Shown: positions 26,341 through 39,612 of the stretch, piece after piece
Numbering within the stretch: the first letter of the stretch is position 1
How the letters are laid out: every line of letters starts with the position of its first letter
Source: Combretum micranthum
Lineage: Eukaryota; Streptophyta; Magnoliopsida; Myrtales; Combretaceae
DNA: 64,000 nt
NCBI GenBank assembly: GCA_024138025.1
Contig: JAMXBD010000094.1
Coordinates: 1,302,001-1,366,000 of the forward strand
Direction: 5' to 3'
The notes under the pieces: generated by a model
Databases searched by the model: none
The model's input: the letters and a program-made list of their open reading frames with translations, nothing else
What the model was told of the DNA's origin: nothing
Program-made: the position numbers and the translations under genes

Positions 26341-29300
26341 CCCTCCTCTCTCTCTCATACACACACACATGTAACAAAAAAAAAAAAAAAGGAACTTGAT
26401 TCTGTTTCATATTACAACGGCAAAGCAAAGAGAGGGTCTCTAAGAAATCTATAAATCATGGTTTTTCCTTCACCAAAAGTGCATAACTTCGATTATGTAG
26501 GGCTAGGAAAAAAAACCCAACTAAATTGAGAAATCGAACTGAAATCAAAAAACCAATCAGAAAAATAAGGTTAAGCAGTCCATCAGATTTGTGGTTTTAT
26601 TTTATTTCATTTTTTGGTTTATGGTTTCGGTTTCAATTTCTAACCGCAAAAAACCTACAGTTAATGGTTAACTAATATTTATAAATATATAATATTATAT
26701 ATAATTAATTTTTTTTAAATAATAAAAGGCTAAAGACACTAAGACAGAATGTTTTTTTTTTTTTTTTGCCCATGAGTTTTGTAAAATCAACTTTAAGTTC
26801 ATGGCCGAAGTATATTCTGTCCCAATAAAATTTGATGCGGTTGCCATAAAAAAAAAATGATTAATTTATTTGTTGTATGTGAAAGTAAGGAGGGGAAAGG
26901 CCAAAATAGAATGGAAAATCCCCCCACATTCTCCTTAGTTTTCTTTTCCCTCCTTTACAGACTTCTATCTTTATAAATTTTACAAAATCTTTAAAGTGCA
27001 AATCTCAAACCTTAACTTGCATCATGTCTTGTATTCATTAGCAACACCTTTTACACGAACTTTATCGGTTCAATTTCGCTTGCTCGACTATGTCTCTCAA
27101 ATGCCATTACGTCTTCATTGGTGGATTCATCGATAAATCACCAAATATAAGGTAAATCTCTCTCTCTCTCTTTACCCCTTACACTCTCATACACACATAA
27201 AGAGACATGTAACAAAAAAAAAAAAAAAAAAAGAACTTGATTCTGTTTCATATCACAATGGCGAAGCAAACAAAGGGTCTCTAAGAAATCTATGAATCAC
27301 GACTTTTCAATTACCAAAAAGTGCATGACCTTGATTATGTAGGGGTAGGCAAAAAACTAACTAAACCCAGAAATAGAATCGAAACCGAAATACCAATTCA
27401 AAAAATGGTTAATAAGTCCATCGGTTTCGGTTTACATTCATGGTTTTATTTTTTTTTCGGTTTTTGGTTTTGGTTTCAATTTGTAACCGCAAAAAAAAAC
27501 TACTAATAATGGTTAACTAATAACTATAACTATATAATATTATATATAATTATTTTTTTAAAATAAAAAAAACTGGAGACACTATGACAAGATGTTTCTT
27601 GCCTATGAGTTTTCACAAAAATTTTAAGTTCATGGCCGAAGAATATTCTATCCAATGAAAATTCGATGTTGTTTCCATGAAAAGGAATCGATTAATTTAT
27701 TTGCTGTATGAGAAAATAACAAAGGGAAATGCTAAAGTAGAATGAAAAACTCCCTCCACATTCTCTTTAGTTTTCTTTTTCTCATTTACAAACTTCTATC
27801 TTTTTAATTTTTCCAAAATCTTCAAATGACAAATCTCAAACCTTAATTTGCATTATATCTTGTATTCGTTAGTAACACCTTTTACACGAACTTTACTGGT
27901 TCAATTTCGCTTGCTCGACTGTGTCTTTCAAATGCTATTGCATCTTCATTGGTAGATTCATCGATAAATCACCAAAGATAAGGTAAATCTCTCTCTCTTT
28001 ACCCCTCACACACTGCACACAAAGAGAGACATGTAACAAAAAAAAAAAAAAAAGAACTTCATTTTGTTTCATATCACAATAGTGAAGTAAAGAGAGAGTC
28101 TCTAAAAATCTACAAATCATGGCTTTTCCTTCACCAAAAAGTGCATAACCTTGATTATGTAGGGCTAGGGAAAAAACCGACTAAATCAAGAAATCAAAAA
28201 ACCAATATGAAAAATATGGTTAACCAGTCCATTGATTTCAGTTTAAGTTCGTGGTTTTATTTTTTGGGTTTTCATTTTTTAGTTTCGGTTCAATTTGTAA
28301 CCGCAAAAAAACCCACATTTAATGGTTAACTAATATCTACAAATATATAATCAATTTTTTTTTCAAAAAATAAAAGGCCAGAGACATTACGATAGATGTT
28401 TCTTTGCCCACAAGTTTTCCACCAATAACTTTAAGTTCATAGCTGAAGAATATTATGTCCCATGAAAATTCGATGTTGTTTCCATAAAAAGGAATCAATT
28501 AATTTATTTGCTGTACAAGAAAGAAACAACGAGAAAGGCCGAAATAGAATGAAAAACTCCCTTCACATTCTCCTTAGTTTTCTTTTCCCTCATTTACAAA
28601 TTTCTATCTTTTTAATTTTTCAAAAATCTTTAGAGTATAAATCTAAAACCTTAACTTGCATGATGTCTTGTATTCGTTAGTAACACCTTTTACACGCATT
28701 TTACTTGTTCAATTCTACTTGCTCGACTGTGTCTCTAAAATGCTATTGCGTCTTCATTAGTGAATTCATCGATAAATAACCAAATATAAGGTAAATCTCT
28801 CTCCTCTCTTCTCTCTCTCTCTCTCCCTTCACACACACACACAACAAAGACATGTAATAAAAAAAAAGGAACTTGATTTTGTTTCATATCATAATAGTGA
28901 AGTAAAGAGAGGGTCTCTAAGAAATCTACAAATCATGGCTTTTCCTCCACCAAAAAGTACATAACCTCGATTATGTAGGGGGGAAAAAAAACGACTAGAT
29001 CGAGAAATTGAACTGAAATCGAAAAATCAATATGAAAAATATTGCTAATCAGTCCGTCGGTTTCGATTTAGGTTATTGGTTTTACTTTTTTATTTTTTTC
29101 AGTTTTTGTTTCAATTTTAATTTGTAACCTCAAAAAAGCTAAAATTAATGGTTAGCAAATATCAATAAATCTATATGATATTATACATAATAATTTTTTT
29201 TCAAGAAATAAAAAGGCTAAAGACACTACAATAGAATGTTTTTTTGCTCATGAGTTTTGTAAAAACAAGTTTAATTTCGTGGCCAAAGAATATTTTGTCC

Positions 29301-29685
29301 CAATGAAAATTTGATGTGATTGCCATAAAAATGGAATTGATTAATTTATTTGCCGTACAAGAAAGTAACGACGGGAAAGGCCAAATAGAATGGAAAACTC
29401 CCTCACATTCTCCTTAGTTTTTTTTTTCCTCATTTATAGACTTCTATCTTGTTAATTTTTCCAAAATCTTCAGAGTATTAATCTCAAACCTTAGTTTGCA
29501 TCATGTCTTGTATTCGTTAGTAACACCTTTTACACGAATTTTACTAGGTGAATTTCGCTTGCTTGACTGTGTCTCTCATATGCTATTGCGTGTTTATTGG
29601 CGGATTCATCGATAAATCTCAAAATATAAGGTAAATCTCTCTCTCTCTCTTTAACCCCTCACCCACCCCACCCCACCCCCCCCCA

Positions 29686-29716
<31 letters not shown>

Positions 29717-30518
29717 ACACACAGAGACATGCAACCAAAAAAAAAAAAAAAAAAGAACTTGATTTTGTTTCATATCATAATAATTAAGCAAAGAGAGGGT
29801 CTCTTAAAAATCTACAAATCATAACTTTGCCTCCACCAAAAAGTGCATAACCTCGATTATGTAGAGTAGGGGCAAAAAAACCGACTAAATTGAGAAATCG
29901 AATCAAAATAGAAAAACCAATATGAAAAATATGGTTAACTAGTCCATGGATTTCAGTTTAGGTTCCAATTTTTTTTTCCTTCGATTTTTGGTTTCGGTCT
30001 CAATTTGAAACCACAAAAAACCTACAGTTAATAGTTAACTAATATCTATAAATATATAATACTATATATAATTATTTTTTTAAAGTGAAAGGCTAAATGT
30101 TTCTTTTCCCACGAGTTTTCTACCAACAACTTTAAGTTCATGGTAGAAGAATATTTTTTCCTAATGAAAATTTGAGGTTGTTGCCATAAAAGGAATCGAT
30201 TAATTTATTTGTTGTACAAGAAAGTAAGGATGGGAAAGGCTAAAATAGAATGGAAAACTCCCTCCATATTTTCCTTCGTTTTCTTTTCCCTTCTTTACAG
30301 ACTTCTATCGTTTTACTTTTTCCAAAATCTTCAGAGTACAAATCTTAAACCTTAACTTGCATCATGTCTTGTATTTGTTAGTAATACCTTTTACATGAAC
30401 TTTACTGGTTCAACTCCACTTGCTTGACTATGTCTCACAAATGCTATTGCGTCTTCATTGGTGGATTCATCAATAAATCACCAAATATAAGGTAAATCTC
30501 TTTGTCTCTCTCTTTACG

Positions 30519-30554
<36 letters not shown>

Positions 30555-31351
30555 TAAAACCAAAATAAAAAAAGAACTTGATTCTATTTCATATCACAAC
30601 AGTTGAGCAATAAGAGGGTTTCTATGAAATTTACGAATCATAGCTTTTCTCTACCAAAAAGTGCATAACCTCAATTATGTAGGGATAGGCAAAAAAAACT
30701 GATTAAACCTAGAAACATGATTGAAATCGAAATACCAATTCGAAAAATATGGTTAACTAGTCTATTTGTTTCAGTTTAAGTTCATGATTTTTTTTTTTCG
30801 ATTTTTGGTTGCGGTTTCAATTTTTAACACAAAAATCCTATAATTAATGGTTCACTAATATCTATAAATATTTAATATTACATATAATTAATTTTTTAAA
30901 AATAAAATTCTAAAGACACTATGATATAATGTTTCTTTGTTCACGAGTTTTCCACCAACAACTTTAAGTTCATGGCTAAAGAATATTCTCTCCCAATGAA
31001 AATTAGATGTTGTTGCCATAAAAAGGAATTGATTAATTTATTTGCTGTACGAGAAAGTAACGACAAGAAAGGCCAAAACAGAATGGAAAACTCCCTCTAC
31101 ATTCTTCTTAGTTTTCTTTTCCCTCCTTTACAGTATTCTATCTTTTTAATTTTTCCAAAATCTTTATAGTACAAATCTTAAACCTTAGCTTGCATCATGT
31201 CTTGTATTTGTTAGTAACACTTTTTACACGAATTTTACTGGTTCAATTTTGCTTGCTCGACTGTGTCTCTCAAATGCTATTGCATCTTTATTGGTGGGTT
31301 CATCGATAAATCACAAAATATAAAGTAAATCACTCTCTCTCTTTACCCCTC

Positions 31352-31391
<40 letters not shown>

Positions 31392-33094
31392 ACACACACA
31401 CACACATGCACACACACATACAGAGACATGTAACAAAAAAAAAAAAAAAAAGAAAGGAACTTGATTTTGTTTCATATTACAACAGTGAAGCAAAGAGAGG
31501 GTCTCTAAAAACTCTACAAATCATGACTTTTCTTTCACTAAAAAGTGCATAACCTCAATTATGTTGGTCTAGGACAAAAACAAAAAAAAAAAACCTAACT
31601 AAATTGATAAATTAAACTGAAACCAAAAAATCAATATGAAAAATTTGATTAACTAGTCCATCGGTTTCGGTTTAGATTGATGGTTTTATTTTATTTTATT
31701 TTTGTTTTTGGTTTCGGTTTCAATTTGTAATTGAAAAAAAACTACAATTAATGGTTAACTAATATTTAGAAATATACAATATTGTATAAGATTAATTTTT
31801 TTCAAAAAATAAAAAGGCTAAAGACACTATGATGGAATGCTTCTTTGGCCACGAGTTTTCCCCCATTAACATTAAGTTCATAGCCGAAAATATTCTGTCC
31901 TAACGAAAATTCGATGTTGTTGCCATAAAACAGGAATCGATTAATTTATTTGGTGTACGAGAAACTAAGGAGGGGAAAGATAAAAATAGAATAAAAAACT
32001 CCCTCCACATTCTTCTTAGTATTCTTTTCCCTCCTTTATAGACTTTTATCTTTTTTAATTTTTCTAAAATCTTTAGAGTACAAATCTCAAATCTTAACTT
32101 GCATCATATCTTGTATTTGTTAGTAACACCTTTTAAACAAACTTTACTAGTTCAATTCCGCTTGCTTGACTATGTCTTTCAAATGCTATTGCGTCTTCAT
32201 TGGTGAATTCATTGATAAGTCCCCAAATATTAGGTAAATCTTTCTCTCCCTTTCTACCCTGCACACACATACACACACAGAGACATGTAAACAAAAAAAA
32301 AAAAAAAAAAAAAAGGAACTTGATTATGTTTCATAACAGTGAAGCAAAGAGAGGATCTCTAAGAAATCTACAAATCACGTCTTTTCATCCACAAAAAAGT
32401 GCATAACCTCGATTATGTAGCGGTAGGCGAAAAAACTGACTAAACCTAGAAATATAATCGAGACCAAAATACCAATTCAAAAAATATGGTTAACCAATCT
32501 GTTGGTTTCGGTTCACGTTCATGGTTTTACTTTTTCTTCGGTTTTTGGTTTCGATTTTAATTTATAACCACAAAAAACCTACAATTAATGATTAACTAAT
32601 ACCTATAAATATATAATATTTATATAATTAATATTTTTTTAAAAAAATAAAAAGACTAGAGACACTACGATAGAATGTTTCTTTACCCACGAGTTTTCCA
32701 CCAACAACTTTAAGTTCATGGCTGAAAAATATTATGTCCCAATGAAAATTTGATGTTGTTATCATAAAAAAGGAATTGATTAGTTTATTTGATGTACGAG
32801 AAAGTAATGATGGGAAAGGCTAAAATAGAATGAAAAACTCCCCCCATATTCTCCTTAGTTTTCTTTTTTCTCATTTCCAGATTTCTATCTTTTTAATTTT
32901 TCCAAAATCTTCAGAATACAAATCTCAAACCTTAACTTGCAACATGTCTTGTATTCGTTAGTAACACCTTTTACACGAATTTTACTAGTAGATTTTCGCT
33001 TGCTCGACTGTGTCTCTCAAATGCTATTGCGTCTTCATTGGTGGATTCATCAATAAATCACCAAATATCAAGTAAATCTCTCTCTCTCTTTACC

Positions 33095-33133
<39 letters not shown>

Positions 33134-33993
33134 GCAGAAAAAAAAAAAACTTGATTTTGTTTCATATCACAATAGTCAAGCAAAGAGAGGGTCTGTAAGA
33201 AATCTACAACTCGTGGCTTTCCTTCACCAAAAAAGTGCATAACCTCGATTATGTAGGGCTGAGAAAAAATAACGACTGAATCGAGAAATCGAACTGAAAT
33301 AGAAAAATCAATATGAAAAATATGGTTAACTAGTCCATCGGTTTCAATTTAGATTCGTGGTTTTATTTTTTTTTTCAATTTCAATTTGTAACCACAAAAA
33401 AACCTAAAGCTAATGGTTAACTAATATCTATAAATACATAATATTATATATAATTAATTTTTTTAAAAAATAAAAATGCTAGAGACACTATGACAATGTT
33501 TCTTTGCCCAAGAGTTTTCCACCAACAACTTTAAGTTCATGCCCAAAGAATATTCTGTCCTAATGAAAATTCAATGTTTTTGCTATAAAAAGGAATCGAT
33601 TAATTTATTTATTGTACAAGAAAGTAAGGAGGGGAAAGACCAAAATAGAAGGGAAAACTCCCTCTACATTCTCCTTAGTTTTCTTTTTCCTCATTTACAG
33701 ACTTTTGTCTTTATTGGTTCAATTCTGCCTCCTTGACTGTGTCTCTCAAATCCTAATGCGTCTTCATTGGTGAATTCATCGATAAATCACTAAATATCAG
33801 GTAAATCTCTCTTTCTCTCTTTACCCCTTACAAAGAGAGAGAGAGAGAGAGAGATACATGTAACGAAAAAAAAAAAAAGAAAGGAACTTGATTCCGTTTC
33901 ATATCACCACTGTGTAGCAAAGAAAGGGTCTCTAAGAAATCTATGAATCATGACTTTTCCTCCACCAAAAAGTGCATAACCTCGATTATATGG
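23113..33993. repeat. 13-unit tandem array, ~0.84 kb units
   Basis: Thirteen head-to-tail units of ~0.73-0.89 kb. Approximate starts: 23,113; 23,961; 24,796; 25,661; 26,501; 27,344; 28,164; 28,981; 29,866; 30,684; 31,569; 32,423; 33,259. Each has, in order: AGGGxTAGGxAAAAAA and AACCGAAACCG-type words; GGTTAACCAGTCCATCGG; TGGTTAACTAATAT; ACTTTAAGTTCATGG; GATGTTGTTGCCATAAAAAG; TTGCATCATGTCTTG; CTATTGCGTCTTCATTGG; GGTAAATCTCTC with a variable CT then CA microsatellite; an A-run; GAGGGTCTCTAAGAAATC; AAGTGCATAACCTCGATTATG. The array begins and ends at the same point of the unit, so copies are whole; the last has a ~150 bp internal deletion near 33,713. Short open frames recur but are broken by indels. 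Confidence 0.9.
29655..29725. repeat. C-rich tract in array unit 8
   Basis: The unit's usual CACACA microsatellite is replaced by CCCACCCCA-type runs and a long poly-C stretch, then (CA)n. The minus strand therefore has several G-runs of four or more, with G-quadruplex potential. It is unique among the 13 units and could also reflect polymerase slippage or an assembly problem. Confidence 0.8.
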
Positions 33994-35020
33994 GAGCCCC
34001 ATTATGGCCAGCACAAATTTCAAGGTACGTCTTAACCTTTATTTCCCCAATCACTTTTCAACTAAATTTAGGTTTTAAATCCGACTTTAAATAATTAATA
34101 TTGCAATTTTGGTTTATTAGTGTTGACAAATTGGCAAATTTGGCATCTTATATTAACTGTGCAGGTTTTGTTTCCTCAAAATCTCAATGCTTACGCAATG
34201 TTAAATTGTTATTGCTAATAAAAATTGATATATCATTGTATACATGTATTAATTGCAAAATAATGTATATGAAAAATTCATAGGATGTCTTGTAACTTGT
34301 TGTTTATAAATTATGTGGTATTGGATGGAAGTTAAATGCAATATTTTGTCGCGGATTAGTCTGAAAATCTAGAAATTGAATTAATATAGCTCATAAAGAA
34401 ACTCCTTATGAGGTTTCATTGTTTACACTTTTTCCTTCCCTTCTCCTTCACTTATCCTTAAATTGGATTACGTTCATTGAAGTAGGCCAAAGTGAGTAAG
34501 AAGATTAGATATCTTGAATAGATCAAATATTAATTAGTGCTTAGTTATTGTCAATTTTGTTCTATGTTCATTATTACATAGGCTTCATCATTTGCTAGTC
34601 AATGCAGATTTATCAACATGACTTATCCATTATATATTGTAAATCTGTAAATTTTTGCTATGGATATTTGATGAGGTGACTTTGTTGTTTATTTGTGGCT
34701 TTTGTGTGTTAACTTTGATGGAAAAACAAAATATGAATTTATCTAAAACTATAGGGTCTTGCTTGAAAATTGATAAGGTAATCTAATGAAACAATTATGT
34801 TAAATGGTTAAAAATAAAAAACAAAAATATTAACAAAAGAAAGGACAACCGTTAATGTGGTTAACCATTAATAATGAATTGGTTTAGGTGCAGTATTTTA
34901 AACAACCGATTATAATGGTTAGGTTCAAAAAAATGAGGTCATAGACTTGTTTATCAGTCCATACCTACTACCATATTTTTAACTACTTGGAACCCGAATA
35001 CCTTCTCGTGTATTTAGCCT

Positions 35021-35052
<32 letters not shown>

Positions 35053-35845
35053 AAATATTACTTTTGTTGTTTTAGTTATATACTTACATATAAGATGTCA
35101 TATATATAACTCATGGGTCTGCTAATAGGCTTTTTAACAAGCCTACTCGCAAGTTGTTCAAGAGCCTAAATGCCACTGTTCACAACCTGACTCATGAGTT
35201 TAAACTAAAACTAGAATTTCACTTATTTAAATAAAGGCAATTCATTTTAAATTCAAGCTTGGCTTTTTTAGTAATGCATTTGGCAGATCCAAGCTTAAAG
35301 CAAGCTAAACTAGCTTAAACTCAAGTAACGTTGTTTGTGGCCATAGTTGATGTTCGCAATGATGATGCAATGGATCAACGCAACTCACATTATTCATGTA
35401 CAAGAATCAAATATGAAAAATGACTAGCTCTCCTAGGATGCATCTATATAACTTACTCCAAACAAACCAATAGCAAGTTAAGGATTTCTTGTCAACTCCA
35501 TCAATTGATGGTGCAATGGATCAATACAACTCACATCATGCACAAGAATCAAATTCGGATAATGACTAGCTCCTAGGATGCACATAAATCACATACTCAA
35601 AACAAACCAACAACGACTTAGGATTTTTGTAGTATATGCTATCAAAGCTCAATGTCATCCATCAAATTAAACACATGCACTGTTGCCATAGCATATCAAC
35701 AAAACACAAGGATCGTATCTTCCTAAACACGAGATGCAATAATAGCATAAGAAACTAAAACATCTCCTACCATCATTAAAGTAATTGATAAATGCGCTCT
35801 TAACCCAAAAATCTGAAGTAACAAACATGTTTTAGAAGCATACTC
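33994..35845. other. intergenic DNA right of the array; duplicated from ~34,970
   Basis: From ~34,970 to 35,850 the sequence matches 49,835-50,740 (shared ACTCATGGGTCT, AACGTTGT..GTGGCCATAGTTGATG and GATGGTGCAATGG). The part 33,994-34,970 has no match in unit 2 and no recognised gene. A TA/TC microsatellite lies at 35,018-35,050. Confidence 0.6.
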
Positions 35846-35850
35846 AAGAC

Positions 35851-36070
35851 TGTTAGACATTATAAGACTATTTAGAGAAATGGAGAGACAATATGAATGG
35901 AATTTTTGTTTATTGCATTTCCAAAGATATAAAGTGCCTATTTATAGGCTTAAATGGAAAATGAAAGGACACGCATAAATATCATTGACGGTACTAAACT
36001 TATTTACCAGTTACTAATTCTAAACTCAAAAAATAAAAAGACACAAAATATTTTGAATCATATTTCAATA
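35851..36070 (-). repeat. copia 3' LTR (minus orientation)
   Basis: 220 bp, reading TGTTAGACATTATAAGAC at its plus-strand left edge and ending TTTCAATA. Aligns along its length with 40,487-40,706; scattered substitutions separate the two, so the insertion is not recent. Confidence 0.85.
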
Positions 36071-36084
36071 CTCCTCCTTGACTC
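36071..36084 (-). other. copia polypurine tract
   Basis: The minus strand reads GTCAAGGAGGAG immediately before the 3' LTR, the expected place and composition for the plus-strand primer. Confidence 0.65.
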
Positions 36085-36339
36085 AAAATCACAAATTCCC
36101 AATTTTGATATGGAAAACTCATGCTTGGCTTGAGGAAGTGACTTTGTCAAGATATCAACGTTTGCTCATTTGGCCCACAAAATTTCAACACTATTTGTCC
36201 ATTAGCTACCAACTTCTGAATAACGTGATACAATACATCAATATGTTTAGTTTTGTCATTAAAAACAGGATTTTTGGCCATTGCAATTGTGGACTTATTA
36301 TCACAAAATATTTATGTAGCTTTGTTTTGCTCATAATGA

Positions 36340-37560
36340 AAATCTGAAAGATGTTTTTGAAACTATAAAGCTTGTCATGCTGCTGAAGTTGTTGCTGCAT
36401 ATTCTACCTTAGACGATGATAAAGCTACTTTTTCTTGTTTTTTTAAACTCTAAGTCACTGCTGCAGATGCAAGACTAAAAACATTGATAGAAGTACTCTT
36501 TTAATCATCTAAAATCATGTTCGATCACTATCTGTAAAACCAATTAATTTAAAATTTGGTACTTTAAAACACCAAATACCAAAGTCAGCCGTTCCAACCA
36601 CATAATAAAGAATCCTTTTTGCCACACCAAAATGTTGTTTTATAAGGCTATGCAAGAATCTAGGCACAATACTAACAATGAAAGAATGTTAAGTCCAGTG
36701 TGTGTTAAATAGTTTAAACCACCTACTAAACTTTTGTACAATTTTGGATTTGCTTTTTCAATTCCATCATCATGTTGCAACTTCTCATTGACGTTCATTA
36801 GTGTGGCTGCCACTTCACTGTTTATCATGTTTAATCTCTTCAATAAATTTGCAGGATATTTCTTCTAACATACAAAAATTTCATCTTCACCTTATATCAT
36901 TTCAAGTCCCAAAATATATTGTAATAGGTCTAAATTTACCATGTTAGAAGTTTTCATCATACAAGACTTAAAATCATCAATTGAAAATGCTGAGGAACCC
37001 TTATAAATCATTTCATCCACATAGAGGCAAACTAATAAAAAGTCTCCATCACATTGTTTCTTCAAATAAAGAGTAGGCTCATTTTCACTTCTTTTGAATC
37101 CATTATTTTGAAGGAAGGAATTTATTTTGCTAGATCACACATGCGGAGCTTGCTTCAACTTATAAATAGCGTTTTTCAACCTATATACTTTGTTTTCAAA
37201 ACCACTAATAGCAAAGCATTGAGGTTGTGAGACATAAACCTCATCTTCTAATTCACCATTCAAAAAGGCAGATTCACGTCAAATTGATACACATGCAATT
37301 GCAATTGAGTAACTAATGCCAAAATAACTCTCACAGTTTCAAAATGAGCAACAAGAGAAAAAGTCTCATCATAATCTATACCTTGTTATTGTGAGTATTC
37401 CTTGGCTACAAGTCAAGCTTTATGCCTTTTTATGGCCCCATTAGCATCATATTTTGTTCGAAACACCTATGTAACTCCAATAGCATTCTTTCCTTCACGG
37501 GCATCAACCAAATCCCATGTTGAATTTCTCTCAATGGCTTCCGTTTCCTCTTTCAACCAC
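36340..37560 (-). pseudogene. copia reverse transcriptase and RNase H, decayed
   Basis: Minus-strand translation gives QGIDYDETFSLVA, HVYQFDVNSAFLNGELEDEV, YRLKNAIYKLKQAPHVW and CLYVDEM, then further downstream LYKSLVGGLNYLTHT and KKTRKSS in the RNase H region. These follow copia consensus order. Catalytic YVDD reads YVDE (near 37,015-37,030), and several in-frame stops occur both upstream (LVAKEYSQ*) and in RNase H. Confidence 0.85.
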
Positions 37561-38099
37561 TTTGGTTGTTTTATTATTTCCTCATAACAAGTTGGGTTAG
37601 AAGCGTACAAAACAAAACCACAAGAATCATATATCTCTCTTATATATTTAAATTTTCTTGGTGGTGTTTCATTAGAAGACTCAAATGGTGAAGTGTTTTA
37701 ACTTGTTGGACTCATAGGCTTTGGTGTTTCTATTTGCTCATCTAAAAGAACTTGAGTAGCTGTTATTTTCATTTTATCGTTCTATTCCCAACTAGCCTCA
37801 TCATTAAATACAACATTTCTACTGGTTATCACTTTGCCAATTATAAGATTACATAGATGATATACTTTGGATTAACGACTATGTCCAATAAAAATCCATT
37901 TCTCATATTTTTCATCAAGCTTTGAATGAATATTAACCAAAGCACATGCTATACACCCAAAAAATTTTAAGTGACTTACCCGAGGCTTCCTACCCATCCA
38001 TGCTTCGTTTATTGTTTAATTTAAAACAACCCTTGCTAGAGAGACATTTAAGAGGTATATTGTTATTGCAACTGCTTCTCCCTAAAACTGATATGGAAG

Positions 38100-39215
38100 T
38101 CCCTTTACTTTTAAAAGAATTCTAGCCATTTCCACTACTATTTGATTTTTTTTTTTGCTTAGCAACACTATTATGCGTAGGCATGTATGGTGCTGTAAGT
38201 TTCCCAGTGGATACCACTTTCATCATAAAATACAGTGAATTCATTAAATAAAAATTCTCCACCTTGATTGGTTCGAAATGCTTTGATGCTTCTTCCACTT
38301 TGCTTATCCACAAGTGCCTTAAATTTCTTGAAATTATCAAAAGTTTTTTATTTAGCTATCAAAAAACAAATCCAACTCATATGGCTATAGTCATTAGTAA
38401 ATAGCAAAAAATATTGTCTTCCACCAAATGACTCGGTTTTCATTGGTCCACACAAATCAGCATGTACAAGTTCAAGACAATTTAAAGCCCTCCATGATTT
38501 TCTGGTAGGAAATGATTTCCTATTTTGCTTTCCATAAACACACCCTTCACAAAAATCAAGTTTATCAATTTTTGAAAGCTCAACAACCATTTCATTTTTA
38601 CTTAGGAGTCTTAAACCATTCACATTTAAATGCCCATAATGTAAATGCTACAAATTTCCCTTACCATTCCCCTTAATAAGTAAGACACTATTCACAACAT
38701 TTTTAGACATTAAGGGGAACAATTTATTTTTTTCATATGGACAAGTGCTAAGTTATGACCATATTTTTCATCATGAATTACACACGAATCACCATCAAAT
38801 ATAATTGTCTATCCATTAGTCACTAGTTGTCCAACACTCAACAAGTTATGAGCTAAACCAAACACAAGTTGCACATCATTGGTAAGTTTAACATTACCTT
38901 GTGCAATTTTAATAACAATTGTACCTTTCCCCTCTACCTAGAATTGCTTATCATCTCCAAGCCAAACCTCACTTTTTTGCTTCTCATCAAGATCTTTAAA
39001 TAAGGACCATGATCCAGACATGTGATTTAAGCATCTACTATCTATAAACCAAACATCACTTGAAACATTAGTAATAGGGGAATGTGCCATAAAAAACTTA
39101 CTTTCCTCTTCCTCCTTCCTTGCAAAATTGCAAAATTGACACACTTTTGCTCATCTTTTTGCTTAATCCAACATTTTGCTTCTTTATGACCAAATCTCTT
39201 GCAATATCTGCAACA
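38100..39215 (-). pseudogene. copia zinc knuckle, protease and integrase, decayed
   Basis: In minus-strand order: a CCHC knuckle CRYCKRFGHKEAKC (CX2CX4HX4C); the protease patch VWFIDSRCLNHMSG, where family DSG reads DSR; a GAG-pre-integrase segment with YGHLNVNGLRLL and CEGCVYGKQ; and the integrase core from LELVHADLCGPM through FTNDYSHMSW to SIKAFRTNQGGEF. An open segment of 91 codons survives at 38,348-38,623. Stops and frameshifts separate the rest. Confidence 0.85.
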
Positions 39216-39612
39216 GTTAATTACAAAAATATGACCTGTGTTTTGATAATTTATGAACACATGATGTATTATTTTTTTCGAAAAATAGGTGACCCAAATT
39301 TTATATAAAAGTGTCGATATTATTTAATAATTATAGAATGACACATGTCAATATTTTATCATCATAAAAATAAATTTTTATTTTTTTTTCAATTTTCTCA
39401 TTTTCAAAAAAATTAATATTTTATTTAGTTATTTATTAATAATTTTTAGACCAACAAGACACTAACATATATCCTCTAATAGTAATTAATTATAATGACA
39501 CTTTTGTATGAAACTCGACCATCTATTTGTCCAAAAATTAACATGGGTCATGTGTTTATAAATTGACCAAAACACATATTATACTTTTGCAAATAATTGT
39601 ACTCTTGTAGTG
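39209..39612. mobile_element. MITE inside copia gag
   Basis: About 0.4 kb with inverted ends: left ATGACCTGTGTTTTGATAAT and right ATTGACCAAAACACATATTA (inverse complement TAATATGTGTTTTGGTCAAT). The inverted match continues inward through CATGTGTTTATAAA. The outermost right end is the inverse of CACTACAAGAG, a CACTA-type terminus. It separates the zinc knuckle from the upstream Arg/Gly-rich part of gag. Exact ends are uncertain by a few bases. Confidence 0.65.

Noticed and set aside
23113..33993. CRISPR-like or coding repeat array
   Set aside because: Units are ~840 bp with no short repeat-spacer pattern, and the frames within units are broken by indels and microsatellites.
36078..36347. Plus-strand frames over the minus-strand copia element (also 37,402-37,587 and 39,120-39,308)
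   Set aside because: All are antisense shadows of copia RT, RNase H or gag sequence.
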